Shown one piece after another: positions 45,501-55,584 of a DNA stretch of 64,000 bases. Under the pieces are notes generated by a model. It saw only the letters and a program-made list of their open reading frames with translations. It did not search any database and was not told the DNA's origin. The stretch is from Blastomussa wellsi. Taxonomy: Eukaryota; Cnidaria; Anthozoa; Scleractinia; Plerogyridae. The stretch covers positions 7,631,294 through 7,695,293 of the forward strand of contig OX393569.1 of NCBI GenBank assembly GCA_947652115.1, in the 5' to 3' direction. How positions within the stretch are numbered: the first letter of the stretch is position 1; every line of letters begins with the position of its first letter. A program made the translations under genes and the position numbers.

Positions 45501-48500
45501 GTAGAGAATAAATTCTCCTTAATGGATAATGTTAAAGGGAACCTCTGCTCTAAATTACCAATTTTACCCGACAAGGGAGATGAAACATTTAGCAATCCGG
45601 GGAGTCATGTTGGTTAGAGCACCCGACCGGTAATCTGCGAGGTCCAGGGTTCGGATCCTGTCGAGGACTCAGAGGTTTTCTGTCCCATGTTCGTGTCAAA
45701 ACTGATCACTTCATCTTTATCATCCATTTACCGAGCTGAAAATTTACAATCAATCATATTTATCAATAGAAAGAGGACCGGATGGGAGTCGATGAAAGTT
45801 TAATTAAGTCTCGCTTTCGTTTGGCTTAAAAGTCTCGATCGTGCATGGGATCATCAATGGGAGCACACTACAGTCGATGACAGTGCATATATAATCACTG
45901 ACCCTCATGCGCTCTCATTGAATGTGGCCGAAATTTTGCGAGCCTATTAGAGTTTTCTCTTGTTTGGCCCGAGTTGACGATAGCCAATGAGAGTTGAAAA
46001 CTCTTATCGACTCTGTCTCGACCTCTTTCTTGTTTGGCCCGGAGTTTAGAGATTTACTGGACGTTCTGATTGCAGGTAACTGTTCTTATCGCGAAGACTG
46101 TGTACTTAAAGACTGGGGTGACTGGTTGGGGAAGATCCCGAATGTGGGATGCGTTCTTCAGATACGAACACGTGACTACAACAAATCAATAGAATGGATT
46201 GAAAGGGCCACGTGTGATGGACTGGATTCTTGCCCTGCTATACGAGAGGAAACCCGGACCAAGTGTACGTGCGGGAACGTGATACTTCACTGATACTTGG
46301 GTGTCCTTTCTTAAGTTTCTAATTTTCTTTTGCTTTCATGAGTAGCTGAGCAGATTTCCAGTCCGTACTGTGCAATCTCCGCCTACAATGTTTATGTGAG
46401 TCTCACACGAAGGAATGTTTACTACCTAAAATGAAATTACGGAAAAACGTACCGTTTTCTTCATTATCAACACCAGATATCCAGATATCCTTGCAAAACA
46501 AAACAATAGAAGAACCTCGACGGTATTCCAAACCGACATTGCAGCTCTATAGAGCACTCCTAATAGACCGTTTTCGCTTTGGCGGCTTATTGCCCCATTA
46601 CAGACCATATGATGATACTCTTGAGGATTCTCGCTTTCAAAGTTTTCAAATAGATGCGTGTATTTGAATGGTCTGTAATGGGGCAACAAACACACCAGGC
46701 CCAAGTGAAAAAGGTCCATTAAACGAAACGACTCGTAATGGCGGACAAAAAGCTTCATGTATGCTGTTACCGAAGTGAATTCAAAACAAAAATGTAAACA
46801 AATCTCGAGACTGCGCCTGCGCAGCACGCACTGGAAAATTATCGCTCTGCTCTAATAAGAAGTCCAAAGTTAATGTAAGAAGATTTCAATGGGGTGAACT
46901 GTCGATCTTCAGAAATAAAAAAAACGTCAATCAGTTGACCATCAATAATTAGCTGGCGGTCAAGCGTCAAATGGCCTGGAGAACAACACGTTTAACGTAA
47001 CACAAAATAAAAATAAAGAAAGAAAAAATCCTGGAAGATCTCAAAAAGAATATACAAGAACCGTATCAGTGCAAACCTGTGTAAATTGAAATTTCAATCA
47101 GCTTCGATTCATTCTGTTAAACTGTTCACTTGAAATAAATCTATACCGCAAATAAATTATATTATCTTATCAAATTGTAAAAAATACAATATTATATAAA
47201 TATAATAATTTAAAAGTACAAAATAATTATTGCACTCTTTACATTTTTGCTCTTTCTCTTCGAATCGAACGCCAAAGAGCTAGCTTCGCTAAACGGTCAT
47301 GTACAAGCAGCTTACATTAGTCGACAGACTAGATTAATCCATCATTCTCGGTATAAAAGCCCTTGATAACATCCAAAAGTATCTGTTACTGCAACGTGGA
47401 CAAACTAATAAACTTTTTGACGTGAATGCATGCATTTGTAAATTTCAGGTAACTGTAATCAGGTAATTTGCTCTTGGGGAAATTGGACGAAGACAAATTT
47501 CAACTCCGAGACGAACTGTTACCTCGAAGTGAGAGTTAAGAACGAGTCGCATGGCTTCAAAAAGGTCGAGCAAGAGAATAGTTGTGACGGAGTGCCAATG
47601 CAGTGTAGTGATGAAGATAGAGAAGAAAGAGAAGACTGTAAGTTTTAAAGCGAACTGGGCCTGAACTAGGGGTACTCCCTTATATGAGGTCCCGATATTT
47701 TTACTGTTGAGTCTTATAAAGCCCAAAAATTGTTAATAATGTTAACTGTTAATATCTAAGAAATGACAGTATTGCAATGCATCCTAAATACTAAATAAAA
47801 CAAAAATTGAAAAGTTTTCTACAGAGGAGAAGATATTGATAAAAGTTTTATGGTTTAGTCAACTATTTCTAAGACTCTGGATGTTCTGTGCTTCACATTA
47901 TACTTTTAGGTCTTTTAGCCCGAGAGCCTGGGTAATTGCTAAAAATGAGGCCAGGGTGACCGTTAATATATTTAACTATTAAAGTGAAATGTTTACTACC
48001 TGTTAGTTCAGTGTTAAAACGCCTAAATCTTTGATGTTAGCTGTTGTGCAGAGCGCCCCCCCCCCCCATCTAGGCCCCCTTGTACAGGCAAAAAGGGGGG
48101 TATGAATAGCCCCAATTAAGGAAATACTGTATGGGTATGGTTTACAAAAAAAGGTTTTGAACTAAAACAGGGTATAAGTTGTGTGCTCTGGTCAGCAAAT
48201 TTAAAACTATAATTCTTTGTGTCGTTGTTATTAATATTTCTTAAGAACGACGATGTTGAACTTGAAATACTAGGCCTCTCAAACTGATTTATGTAAATCG
48301 ATGTAGCTCCTAGCTATTGGTAAGATCTGGTCTTCCAGAGTTCATTCCTGTTCCCAAATGTCAACAAGCTAGTGATTCGATTTCTTTCTTAAATCGCAGG
48401 TGTAAGCGGCGGACAAGGAAACAAAGCAACCACTTCTGCTCCAACAACTCAGCCTCTGGTCACCACAGGGGCTCCGACGACAGGAAGTAAGTGATGAGCC

Positions 48501-51500
48501 GAGAGCTCTCATTAAAGAGTCAACTTTGGCAATGAATAAAATAGACCAATTTCGAGATTTTAATATTCAGCCTAAACAATAGACACCACTGCGAGGCTCC
48601 GGGGAATAAATCCCACAAACTCTATAATTTATACCCCGAAGCCTCGTGCTGAGGTCTATTGTTTTAGGCTGAATTTGAAAATTTCGAAATTGGCCTATTG
48701 CCTTTAAATCAAAGGAAACCTTGAAATAGTAGTTTCCTGAGGAGGAAAAACACGAAACACACATCAACAAACTAGGAAGAATCAAGGATGGCTTTCAATG
48801 AGGAAGATTGAGAAGGATTGTAAAACTGAGTGCTCTTGCAGTTAGGGCAGTTACCTATGGTGGTAAGAACAAAAATTGCACGTATGAACAAATCTTTATG
48901 AAAATGCGGAAGACGACTGACAAAAAGTCAGTCAAAATAGTTAATACCTGTCGAAGCCGATACTTGTTTATCGTTTTCAAAGTAACGCATCCAAAAAGAC
49001 ATCTTTGTATATTTTTTAAGACAAAGCTACCTTTTCATGCCGTGAAGTAATGTGACTTCAAAGTTGCCTTAGAACATACTACAACGAACACGTGCAAAGG
49101 TTGAACCTATCCAACGAATGTATCACAAAGCAACCGACTCCTCCCTTGTTTTGACGCGTGAATTGACTGCTAAGATGAAGTTTTCTTGATTCACAGTTCC
49201 ACCAGCGACTTGGGTATCAATTGGCTGTTTCAAGGACTCCGGCAAAAAACCTCGTCCATTACCTCTGTTGATCGCAAACAAGAGAAAGGGTATCGACTGG
49301 TACAACCTCAGGAAAACAGTGCAGGCATGTGCAGAAGAGGCTAAGAAGAGAAGGTTAGATGTAATATATCAAACACGAGAGACAATGTTTCATCGGGATA
49401 TCCGCCAGGAAGAGAGTATTTTTGAAGAGATTCGAGTAAACAGACGGAGAAATATAATCGTCAAAATTTATACTAATTAAGATTTTCTTTGTTTTAACTT
49501 GGTGAGTTACGAGTTTGAGAAATGTTATTCTCTTCAGATTTTTCTTAATCTGGCTAGAACCCGTTAATTTGCGTCATGCGTGAACTTTAATACTAGAATA
49601 GTATTGCAATCAACGTTGAAATCAGATAGCCTTGCTTAAATAGCGGTTGCGGAGACAATCAACATCGAAATCTATTTTGATGTTTTTGTACCAGTCAATA
49701 TCTAGAGATTTTTTCAGTGAAGATTATTAATCACTATATCAAGAGTCAATTGTTCCCTCACAGCTGCAAAATTATAGTTTCTTCGACGGAAATTGAGTTG
49801 CAATCGATACTATTTGGGACGGGCACACAGTCCCTGTAGCAAGTCCTGGGAACAAGTTCCTCAATGTGAATTGACGGGTTTGATTTGAAGGGAAAATGTC
49901 CCTCGACTTGTTGCTCAAAATTAATTTGACGCAACTAGGGGACATGTCCCTGCGACTGATCTAACGAAATAACTCTGTCACCAAAAAGTTGTTATCTTTA
50001 CGTTGTTCTCACTAACTTACCTTGAGTGGCGTTCCAGATTTCTTGTAATGTTTGCAAATCTCATTTACCAACAAACGCGTAATTTCTCGATGTTTTTGCT
50101 TATGGCATGTTTCTTGAATAAAAAAAAACTGACAGAAAAGTTTTCTTTTATTGTAGACTGGAATATTTCTCGGTGCAGTTTTTCGGCGAGTGTTGGAGTG
50201 GGCCTAATGCAGGAGAAACGTTTGCAAGAGATGGTCCGTCCAAAGAGTGTTATCAAGGGGTCGGCAAGAGAAAGACCAACGCAGTTTATCGTATAGAGGA
50301 CCTCCCTGGTAAGCTACAACAAAATATTAAAAGCCTGTTGGGGATTATTTCTGAATAAGGAATCATGTGCACGAACTAAGTTTAACAAACTCACTCGAAC
50401 ATTTCCGAAAATTGTGTTCTCTAGCTAAATCCGATTGCCATCGTTATTCGCGTATAATGGGTATACCAAGCATTCGATGCGATCAAAAAATTTTCGTAGC
50501 ATCCGAAGAGCTCCGTCATCGTCATCTTCATTCCATCGTCATTATCAGACCCCTTTCCTCTTGTGGATAGAACAGGGCTGGAAATCAGTTTTCTCCATCG
50601 ATCTCTGTCATGTTCAACAGTAGAGTCTGACCCAAGATCCCGATTGTAACTCCAATTCTTTCTAAACTGTGCGTCTCTATATACGCAGTCTCTTGCACTC
50701 GTTTCCTCTTACCATCTCTTGGCACAGACTGGGTGCTGTCTGGTAAGGGCTTCTCTTTCTTCAGAATTTGTAACACATGAACAATCCGCTGCCATCGTCA
50801 CCACTGAGTTTTTAGGGGATAACTGTCAAATGGCTTTTGTCTTAACACATACTTTAATCGGTTTCTATGTCCTTAGCCTGTTCTTCGGAGCTCAGTTTTC
50901 AGGCAGCAGTAAGCAGTGGCCAAGTCAGCGGACAGTCGTGGTGTGCAGGAGATTCCGCTGAATTTCAGTGGATAACTATAGACTTCGGAGGTGAAAGAAA
51001 AATTTCAGGTAAAAAGTGGATTTCACTTTCAAATATATGCTAGATGAGGGTGTTGCGTGGGGTTTTCGACATCGGAGTACCTTATGATTAAATTTATGAG
51101 TCAGTTCTAGTGTATTCACCCTTAATGGTCTCTTACAAACATGTTTTATCAAGTGTAATTTTAAAAATGGTACAAAATATAAAGTGAAAGTAGATCTAGA
51201 AGATTACACTCAGTCCTTGTGTATCCATGCGATAAAGAATAATATGGACTAAGAGCTCCAAGAAACATTTCTCAACAGACCCTTGCAGCTAGATAGCGAG
51301 CCCTGGTTATAAAAGGTGCTGGCAGACCTAAAGGAACATGTTGCAGGAACGTGTTGCGCGACACTCCCCTTGTAGCACGCTTGGATGTTTTCTGGTCTTT
51401 TTGTGTCAGCGCCTTTGAGGATGGTTTTAACACAGCTAGAATTGAAACACTGCCATCCTTGTCTATTTGCTCCATGAATGGTAGACTTGTTTGTTGCAGA

Positions 51501-52473
51501 AATACCCTGTACGCATGTAAGATCAAGTCGGATTCACTAATGTGCTTTTCCCATCGTGGCTTTGTAACTCAGATGGTAGCGCATCGGACCTGTAACCTGA
51601 AGGTCGTGGGTTCTAGTCTCACCTGAGCCAATAAACTTTTTAGTGGTTAGCATTTACAGTGTAGAAGTCCTCATTTTATTTATCGTCCTTTCGTTTTTCT
51701 GTACCCAATCGACCTTTTTAAAATTGTTCCGATCTTGCGTCTTAAGGTGTCGGCACTCAGGGTGCTGATAGGGACAGCTGGGTAACGCTGTACACGCTTG
51801 AGTGGAGCGAGGAGGGAGAATCATGGGAACCCTACCAGGAAGATGGGCATGATAAGGTACCATGTGTAGACGGCCTTCGCTCTGTTTAAAGTCTACCTGT
51901 CTACTGTCTTTATGTTTATCTGCCTCTCTCAGCCTGCCTAAGATCACTAACGGTCTTTCTTCACTGTCAATCAGTCAGTCACAACATTCAGTAAGTCAGT
52001 CAGTCCGTCCGTCCGTCCGTCAGTCAAACAGTCAGCCAGCCAATCAGTCAGTAAGCCAGCAGTTCAGTCAGTCAGTCAATCAGTCAGTCACTAAGTTATC
52101 CCCTCTCTGCCTATCTGGCAGGCATTCAAATTTAGCCCTAAAAACGAGCCGTGCCCGGATTTTTTTCTAAGTAACACATTAACATTTCTGTATAATTTTC
52201 TGTTAATTTTTTTCAACAACTGTGGCGCGAAGCTCTTCGAGTTATTTTGACCGCGGTTACTTGGCTCCTCCCGCGTCTGTCTCTCTGTCAGTCACTTAGT
52301 CGCCCCTTCAATTTGTGCTTTTACAGATATTTACGGGTAATTCAGATCGATTCACTTTAGAGACACGTTGGTTGAAGTATCCAATCACAGCTGGTTTCCT
52401 GCGCTTCAGACCAAAGTCATGGACTTCCACACACGTCTGTATGAAAATAAGGATCTACGGGTGTAATGTATAA
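33538..52473 (+). CDS. secreted Gla-like / nine Cys-repeat (TSP1-like) / WSC-like / discoidin protein, 18 exons
   Basis: Extracellular multidomain protein of about 933 residues. Exons: 33538-33595 signal peptide; 38008-38159 propeptide and Gla-like core; 39826-39895 (or 39891); nine repeat exons 40704-40904, 41374-41565, 41949-42140, 42948-43145, 44020-44211, 44698-44889, 45305-45496, 46076-46264, 47449-47637; Thr-rich linker 48400-48486; WSC-like 49197-49353 and 50157-50308; F5/8C 50877-51008, 51747-51856, 52327-52473. Every border is AG/GT and phases agree, except after exon 3, where the best donor gives phase 0 but phase 1 is needed. With donor GTTTGT at 39896 the total is 2802 nt and in frame. 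The combination suggests matrix or surface adhesion, possibly calcium dependent. No transmembrane segment follows the signal peptide. After the stop a donor (AAG|GTATGT at 52475) may lead to a 3' UTR exon near 53747 with AATAAA at about 53868. Confidence 0.82.
33984..34046. repeat. short hairpin
   Basis: AAATGTAGAAAACAC and its complement GTGTTTTCTACATTT flank a GC-rich loop. Probably the middle of a small MITE; outer limits unclear. Confidence 0.55.
36031..36823. mobile_element. large fold-back element, about 790 bp
   Basis: Arms of about 290 nt (36031-36330 and 36530-36823) are inverted copies. They share GTGCCTATGAAGTA, ATGAGGAATAATGG, TTATGCAAAT, GTGGTTCCAGTA, GGGGTCAAATCACAAAGTG and GTTGAAACTTGGCA. 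A related single arm lies at about 61835-62010. No reading frame. Intron 1 of the Gla/TSP-like gene. Confidence 0.85.
37598..37648 (-). ncRNA. hammerhead-ribozyme-like motif
   Basis: On the minus strand: ATCC, CTGACGA, hairpin GTTTG-AAGTAA-CAAAC, GAAAC, then GCATA and GGAT. Both core boxes and helix II are perfect and ATCC/GGAT can close helix I. Sits alone in intron 1 of the Gla/TSP-like gene, probably a trace of a Penelope-like element. Confidence 0.55.
38008..39895 (+). CDS. propeptide and Gla-like domain exons
   Basis: Exon 2 encodes VKLNSEDANNFLDLHTRIRR and then GLHHECYHEGCDFEEIEEVMG. The first part looks like the gamma-carboxylase recognition propeptide of clotting factors (V-X-L-X3-D/N-A-N-X2-L) ending in a dibasic furin-type site RIRR. 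The second has the Gla-domain core E-C-X4-C-X-F-E-E-X2-E. Exon 3 adds LDEEEFVYGN. Intron phases are 1 before and 0 after exon 2, as in vertebrate Gla genes. The N-terminal loop found in vertebrate Gla domains is missing, so the domain is short. Carboxylation of the Glu residues is inferred. Confidence 0.65.
40191..40314. repeat. near-perfect long hairpin, arms about 48 nt
   Basis: AGAGTTGATGTTCTTGGGCG and TAAATATGTTTTTGGCCC on the left are exactly complementary to the right arm, around a 26-nt loop. Outer parts pair with a few mismatches. Shape and length would suit a very young MITE or a small-RNA precursor. It lies in the intron just before the first Cys-repeat exon. Confidence 0.8.
40704..47637 (+). 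CDS. nine tandem TSP1-like Cys-repeat exons
   Basis: Each exon is 189-201 nt, phase 1 at both ends, and encodes one module of about 64 residues. The shared pattern is C-X-Y-X3-C-X-L-X2-W-X2-W, then C-X2-Q-X-R-X-R-X-Y, then C-D-G-L, C-P and E-X-R-X2-C, with the last Cys codon split by the intron. The W-X2-W plus R-X-R ladder and six Cys point to the thrombospondin type 1 fold, but the usual CSVTCG segment is absent in all nine. Modules 6-8 resemble each other most. The ninth (47449-47637) is the most diverged: its W-X2-W pair is kept but the R-X-R part is weak. Confidence 0.75.
41643..41745. repeat. (TGTC)n microsatellite
   Basis: TCTG/TGTC tetranucleotides with a few interruptions, between the second and third Cys-repeat exons. 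Confidence 0.85.
44435..44672 (-). repeat. tRNA-derived SINE copy
   Basis: On the minus strand it begins GGAGGCAGCGTGGCTAAGTGG with a B-box-like TGCGTTCAAATAC, followed by an unrelated body. It ends only 25 bp before Cys-repeat exon 6. Confidence 0.65.
45595..45760 (+). repeat. tRNA-derived SINE copy
   Basis: Head GAGTCATGTTGGTTAGAGC, B box GGTTCGGATCC, then GAGGACTCAGAGGTTTTCTG and the tail TTTACCGAGCTGAAAATTTAC shared with the copies near 21.5 and 21.8 kb. Confidence 0.7.
46561..46723. mobile_element. fold-back MITE
   Basis: Outer ends TAATAGACCGTTTTC and its near-complement GAAAAAGGTCCATTA. Inner GCCCCATTACAGACCAT and ATGGTCTGTAATGGGGC are perfect inverted copies. Confidence 0.8.
48541..48697. 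mobile_element. fold-back MITE
   Basis: Ends AATAGACCAATTTCGAGATTTT and near-complement AAAATTTCGAAATTGGCCTATT. Inner GAGGCTCCGGGG / CCCCGAAGCCTC and AGCCTAAACAATAGAC / GTCTATTGTTTTAGGCT also pair. A fragment of the family is near 32030-32100. Confidence 0.8.
49197..50308 (+). CDS. WSC-like / FFGECWSG domain exons
   Basis: The first exon encodes WVSIGCFKDSGKKPRPLP and AVQACAEEAKKRR-like helix text (TVQACAEEA). The second encodes YFSVQFFGECWSG, KECYQGVGK and NAVYRIEDLP. The opening G-C-F-X-D and mid C-A-X2-A fit a WSC-type carbohydrate-binding module. The F-X-G-E-C-W-S-G segment followed by C-X2-G-V-G and N-X-V-Y is a recurring extracellular module in cnidarian proteins. The split codon (phase 2) joins the two exons in frame. 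Confidence 0.6.
50877..52473 (+). CDS. F5/8 type C (discoidin) domain, C-terminal
   Basis: Three exons encode ACSSELSFQAAVSSG, WCAGDSAEFQWITIDFGG, then VGTQGADRDSWVTLYTLEWS and finally IFTGNSDRF, WLKYPITAGFLRFRP and IRIYGCNV before TAA. The start Cys and the last Cys before the stop would form the usual disulfide closing the domain. Discoidin domains bind glycans or membranes outside the cell. Confidence 0.88.
51556..51640 (+). repeat. tRNA-like SINE head
   Basis: GGCTTTGTAACTCAGATGG and, 40 nt on, GTGGGTTCTAGTCTCAC fit A and B boxes. No intact acceptor pairing, so likely a SINE remnant. Confidence 0.5.
51960..52092. repeat. (CAGT/CCGT)n microsatellite
   Basis: Tetranucleotide array between the last two F5/8C exons. 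The Ser/Gln-rich open frame through it is not coding. Confidence 0.85.
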
Positions 52474-52954
52474 GGTATGTGTAACGCTTAATCTTCAGAA
52501 TCTTTGGATGAAATCAGACTAAGGATCAAACTATTTTCCAACATAATTTTATTGCCCGCTGTCTTCAGGCCGGTTTCAAGTGATTTCTCAAAGAAGAGAT
52601 ATTGCCATTCCGGGTTTCAATGCTGCTGTAAACAAAAAATACAGACCTAATCTGACGATCGCTTGCTACAAAAAAAAAACAAACCAAAACATGGCAAAAG
52701 GATTAATTATAGTTAATTTTTATTCAGAAAACATCCAAATTTTTACATTCAAATTAAAGAAAGCCGTTATGTTTCCATACAAGTCTCTACAAACCCGTTA
52801 AGATGGCATAGAAAATATACAGCCAATCAGAATACAAGGATGCAGCTGTATATTCGACAGTATTACGCAGCGATCTTATTCCCGCCCAATTTCAGCAAGC
52901 GTATTTTCCATGGCGTGGTCTAAAATATCGCCCCATGTCAAGGAATCCAAGAGC

Positions 52955-53385
52955 GTCTTGGATTCTGGATTCCACGGCATGGATTCCGGATTCTAGCTAT
53001 TAAACTCGGCTGGATTATCGATTCCAATAGGTTCCGTATTCAAAACCCTTTAGTCTGGTTTTCATTCGTTCTTCAATAGCGCATTCTTCAATTGAGATTT
53101 TAAAAAGAAGATACAAATAGATCATGCACTCTGTTAGGAGGATCAAGGACCAATTGGCCGCCGTCTTAGAGATAACACACAGATGCATGTTCTTGAATGA
53201 TTGTCGTCTGTACTGATCTGCATCTTGTACGAATGAATACAATTCCAAGCGATCATATATTTTTTCGGTTTTATAAAACTCCGAAAGTATGGATTTCGGA
53301 TTCCAGAGACTGGATTCCGGATTCTAGAGACTATATTCCGGATTCCAAAGGGAAAAATATGTTGGATTCGGGATTCCCTTACATG
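52955..53385. repeat. GGATTCC-rich degenerate minisatellite
   Basis: Two clusters (52955-53035 and 53285-53385) of GGATTCCGGATTCTAGA-like units with short interruptions. No gene. Confidence 0.7.
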
Positions 53386-53962
53386 AGGCGAAAAATAGTT
53401 ATGCAACACTTTCTAGTGGTACTGTAAGCCATGGAATGTAATATTCCACTTGTCACTTATCATGTTGCATTGGTGTACACACTAAAGCTCGTTTGTATAT
53501 ACCACTCGAAAGGGTGCAGGCAAGGGTTACGTGTTTATGTCCTCGTATATCGAAACCTTTTGGAAGATTATATCTCCAGGTCGAGTATATAGCTCTACGT
53601 GTTCAGTTGCTAGAACAATGCAATGTTTCCCTGTCATCAGGAGCCATAGTCTCCTCGTGTCATGTTGTTATTGGAAAGGTGTGCTTGAGATTGAAGTTAT
53701 TAATATTGTTCATGTACCCAAATTCATTTCTTTTTTGTTCTGTAGATATGCTCGAAATCATGGAGGATGGCCAAAGAGAAAACAATTGAGATAACTGATG
53801 TCTGCTATGTTATGTTAGCTGCTTAAAGTGGATTTTTCCTGTTGAAAGTTATCCACAAAGAAACAAATAAAACGAGTTATTTGATGATGCATTTCTGTGT
53901 AAGCTTATTCCATGAATGTGCTATTTAGGGGAAATAAAATTCCAAAAAAGTATTTAGAGGTA

Positions 53963-54953
53963 CAGGGGCGGATACAGGAGTTTAAAAAGGGGGGTGGATA
54001 AGGAACGGACCATTAGATATTCTAGGGGGGGGAGGCGTGCAGAAATCCCCCTGAAAAAATCATGCAAGCTGTCAACCTGAATGGGGAAAATAAAAAAATC
54101 ATGCAAAGCCATGGATTACCAAAAATCTAGCAGAAAAAGAAAAAAAGTCGCGCAAGACCAAAGAGCTGAATCCAACCCACCCCCCTAAAATACCTGATGG
54201 TCCGTCCCTAAAGAGGCAGCATTGCTGTATTTACTGTTACTGTAGTCACATCGTCATGGACGGAACCGCAAGATATACAACTCAATTTGAACGACGAAAC
54301 AACTTCACTATTACTACTAAGTGTGTCTTGTTAGAAGATGTTTCCTCCAAATTCAATAAACTAAGAATACCATACTTACAACCTGATTATTGACTGAGGA
54401 GGGAAGCTGACATCATTCGTCTTGGATGCATTGCCATGTACTTGTCGCACACCTGATCGCGATGGATGCAAGCACTGTGGCAATGCATCGCAATTACAGC
54501 TAAGTCTGAAAGCCTTTCAGTAGCCATTGTGCTCCTAAGCCACGTATGCACCCTTTCTTACACAGGAGAATGATCGCTCCGCTTCCGTGCTGCCTATTGG
54601 CAGTACAGCTAGAATCTTGAGCAGCTCTCGGACATTAGGGAAAAACAAGTTATCAGCATGTTTTTACAAAAGGCATCTTACAGAGACATTGTCTAACGCC
54701 TGCTGCTCACAATAACTTTTCCAACGAAAGGGTTCACTTTCAAAGGCTGATGAGATCGGCAGCAAGTGTTCCCACTTCCCTTGCAGAAACAAAGCGAGGT
54801 TTTACACGGATAAACGAGTTTATTTGTGACTTTTCTTGCTATATGTTATTTGACTTTGAGATGGAAACAGATTTGTTTTCTATTTCACTTTTTTTTCCAC
54901 TAAAATGGGGGGTGGAAATCAAAATCCCCCCCCCCCCCCTGTATCCGCCCCTG
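53963..54953. mobile_element. internally deleted hAT element, 991 bp
   Basis: Ends CAGGGGCGGATACAGG (left) and complement (right, ending 54953). The flanks repeat AGGTA (53958-53962 and 54954-54958). Both edges run into G/C tracts. The interior keeps only the 3' part of a transposase on the minus strand. Confidence 0.88.
54405..54645 (-). pseudogene. hAT transposase C-terminal relic
   Basis: On the minus strand: FPNVRELLKILAVLPIGSTE, AERSFSCVRK and, after a frameshift, TERLSDLAVIAMHCH and DKYMAMHPRRM. This is the hAT dimerisation region with its conserved Glu (AERSFS). The rest of the gene is deleted. Confidence 0.8.
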
Positions 54954-55584
54954 AGGTAACTATAACAACGAACCGGCTTAATTTTCCGAATCTTTTGACT
55001 TTTCGAAGTTACAATCATTTGAAAATATTGTATACAAACTATCATAAAACTCATCACCTAAAAAGGTCTGGGCTTGTTTTGGTTTAGAACACTTTTTGGG
55101 TGGGTTTAAGTGTGTTTATTGCTGGAGGAACTTATTATCAAAAGCGTTTCGTTCAATATACGGTTTTTCGTGTGAAAAAGTCAAGGGCAAAAATACAAAA
55201 AACCTTCCAGTTTCAACTTTCACACAGTGCAGTGCATGGCGATGTTTAAGCGAAGCAGTGGCAAGGTGCCCCCTTAAAAGAAGACAAAGGGACGGAGGCA
55301 TGTTCAGTGAAGTGGTTGATATGAAGCTACATATGCTCGACAATGTTTTTACTGCCCGGAGATCAAACTGTAAGAAAAAAAACTGGCAAATGGGGAAGTG
55401 AGTTGATGACAATCTGACAGTATTGTTTCCTTTTCTTATAAGCTCACGGGTCGAAGACGACTTATTTTTAGTTCACAAGTGCTCTTGAGCACTTTTATTA
55501 TCAGAAATTATGTTATGATATGTAAGGAACTTGACACACTTCTAGATGGTTAACAATCTCTTTAGCAATGTATTTTGTGACTTG

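Noticed and set aside
53493..53794. Two overlapping 87-98 codon frames after the discoidin gene
   Set aside because: No domain. The last part is more likely a 3' UTR exon with AATAAA near 53868.
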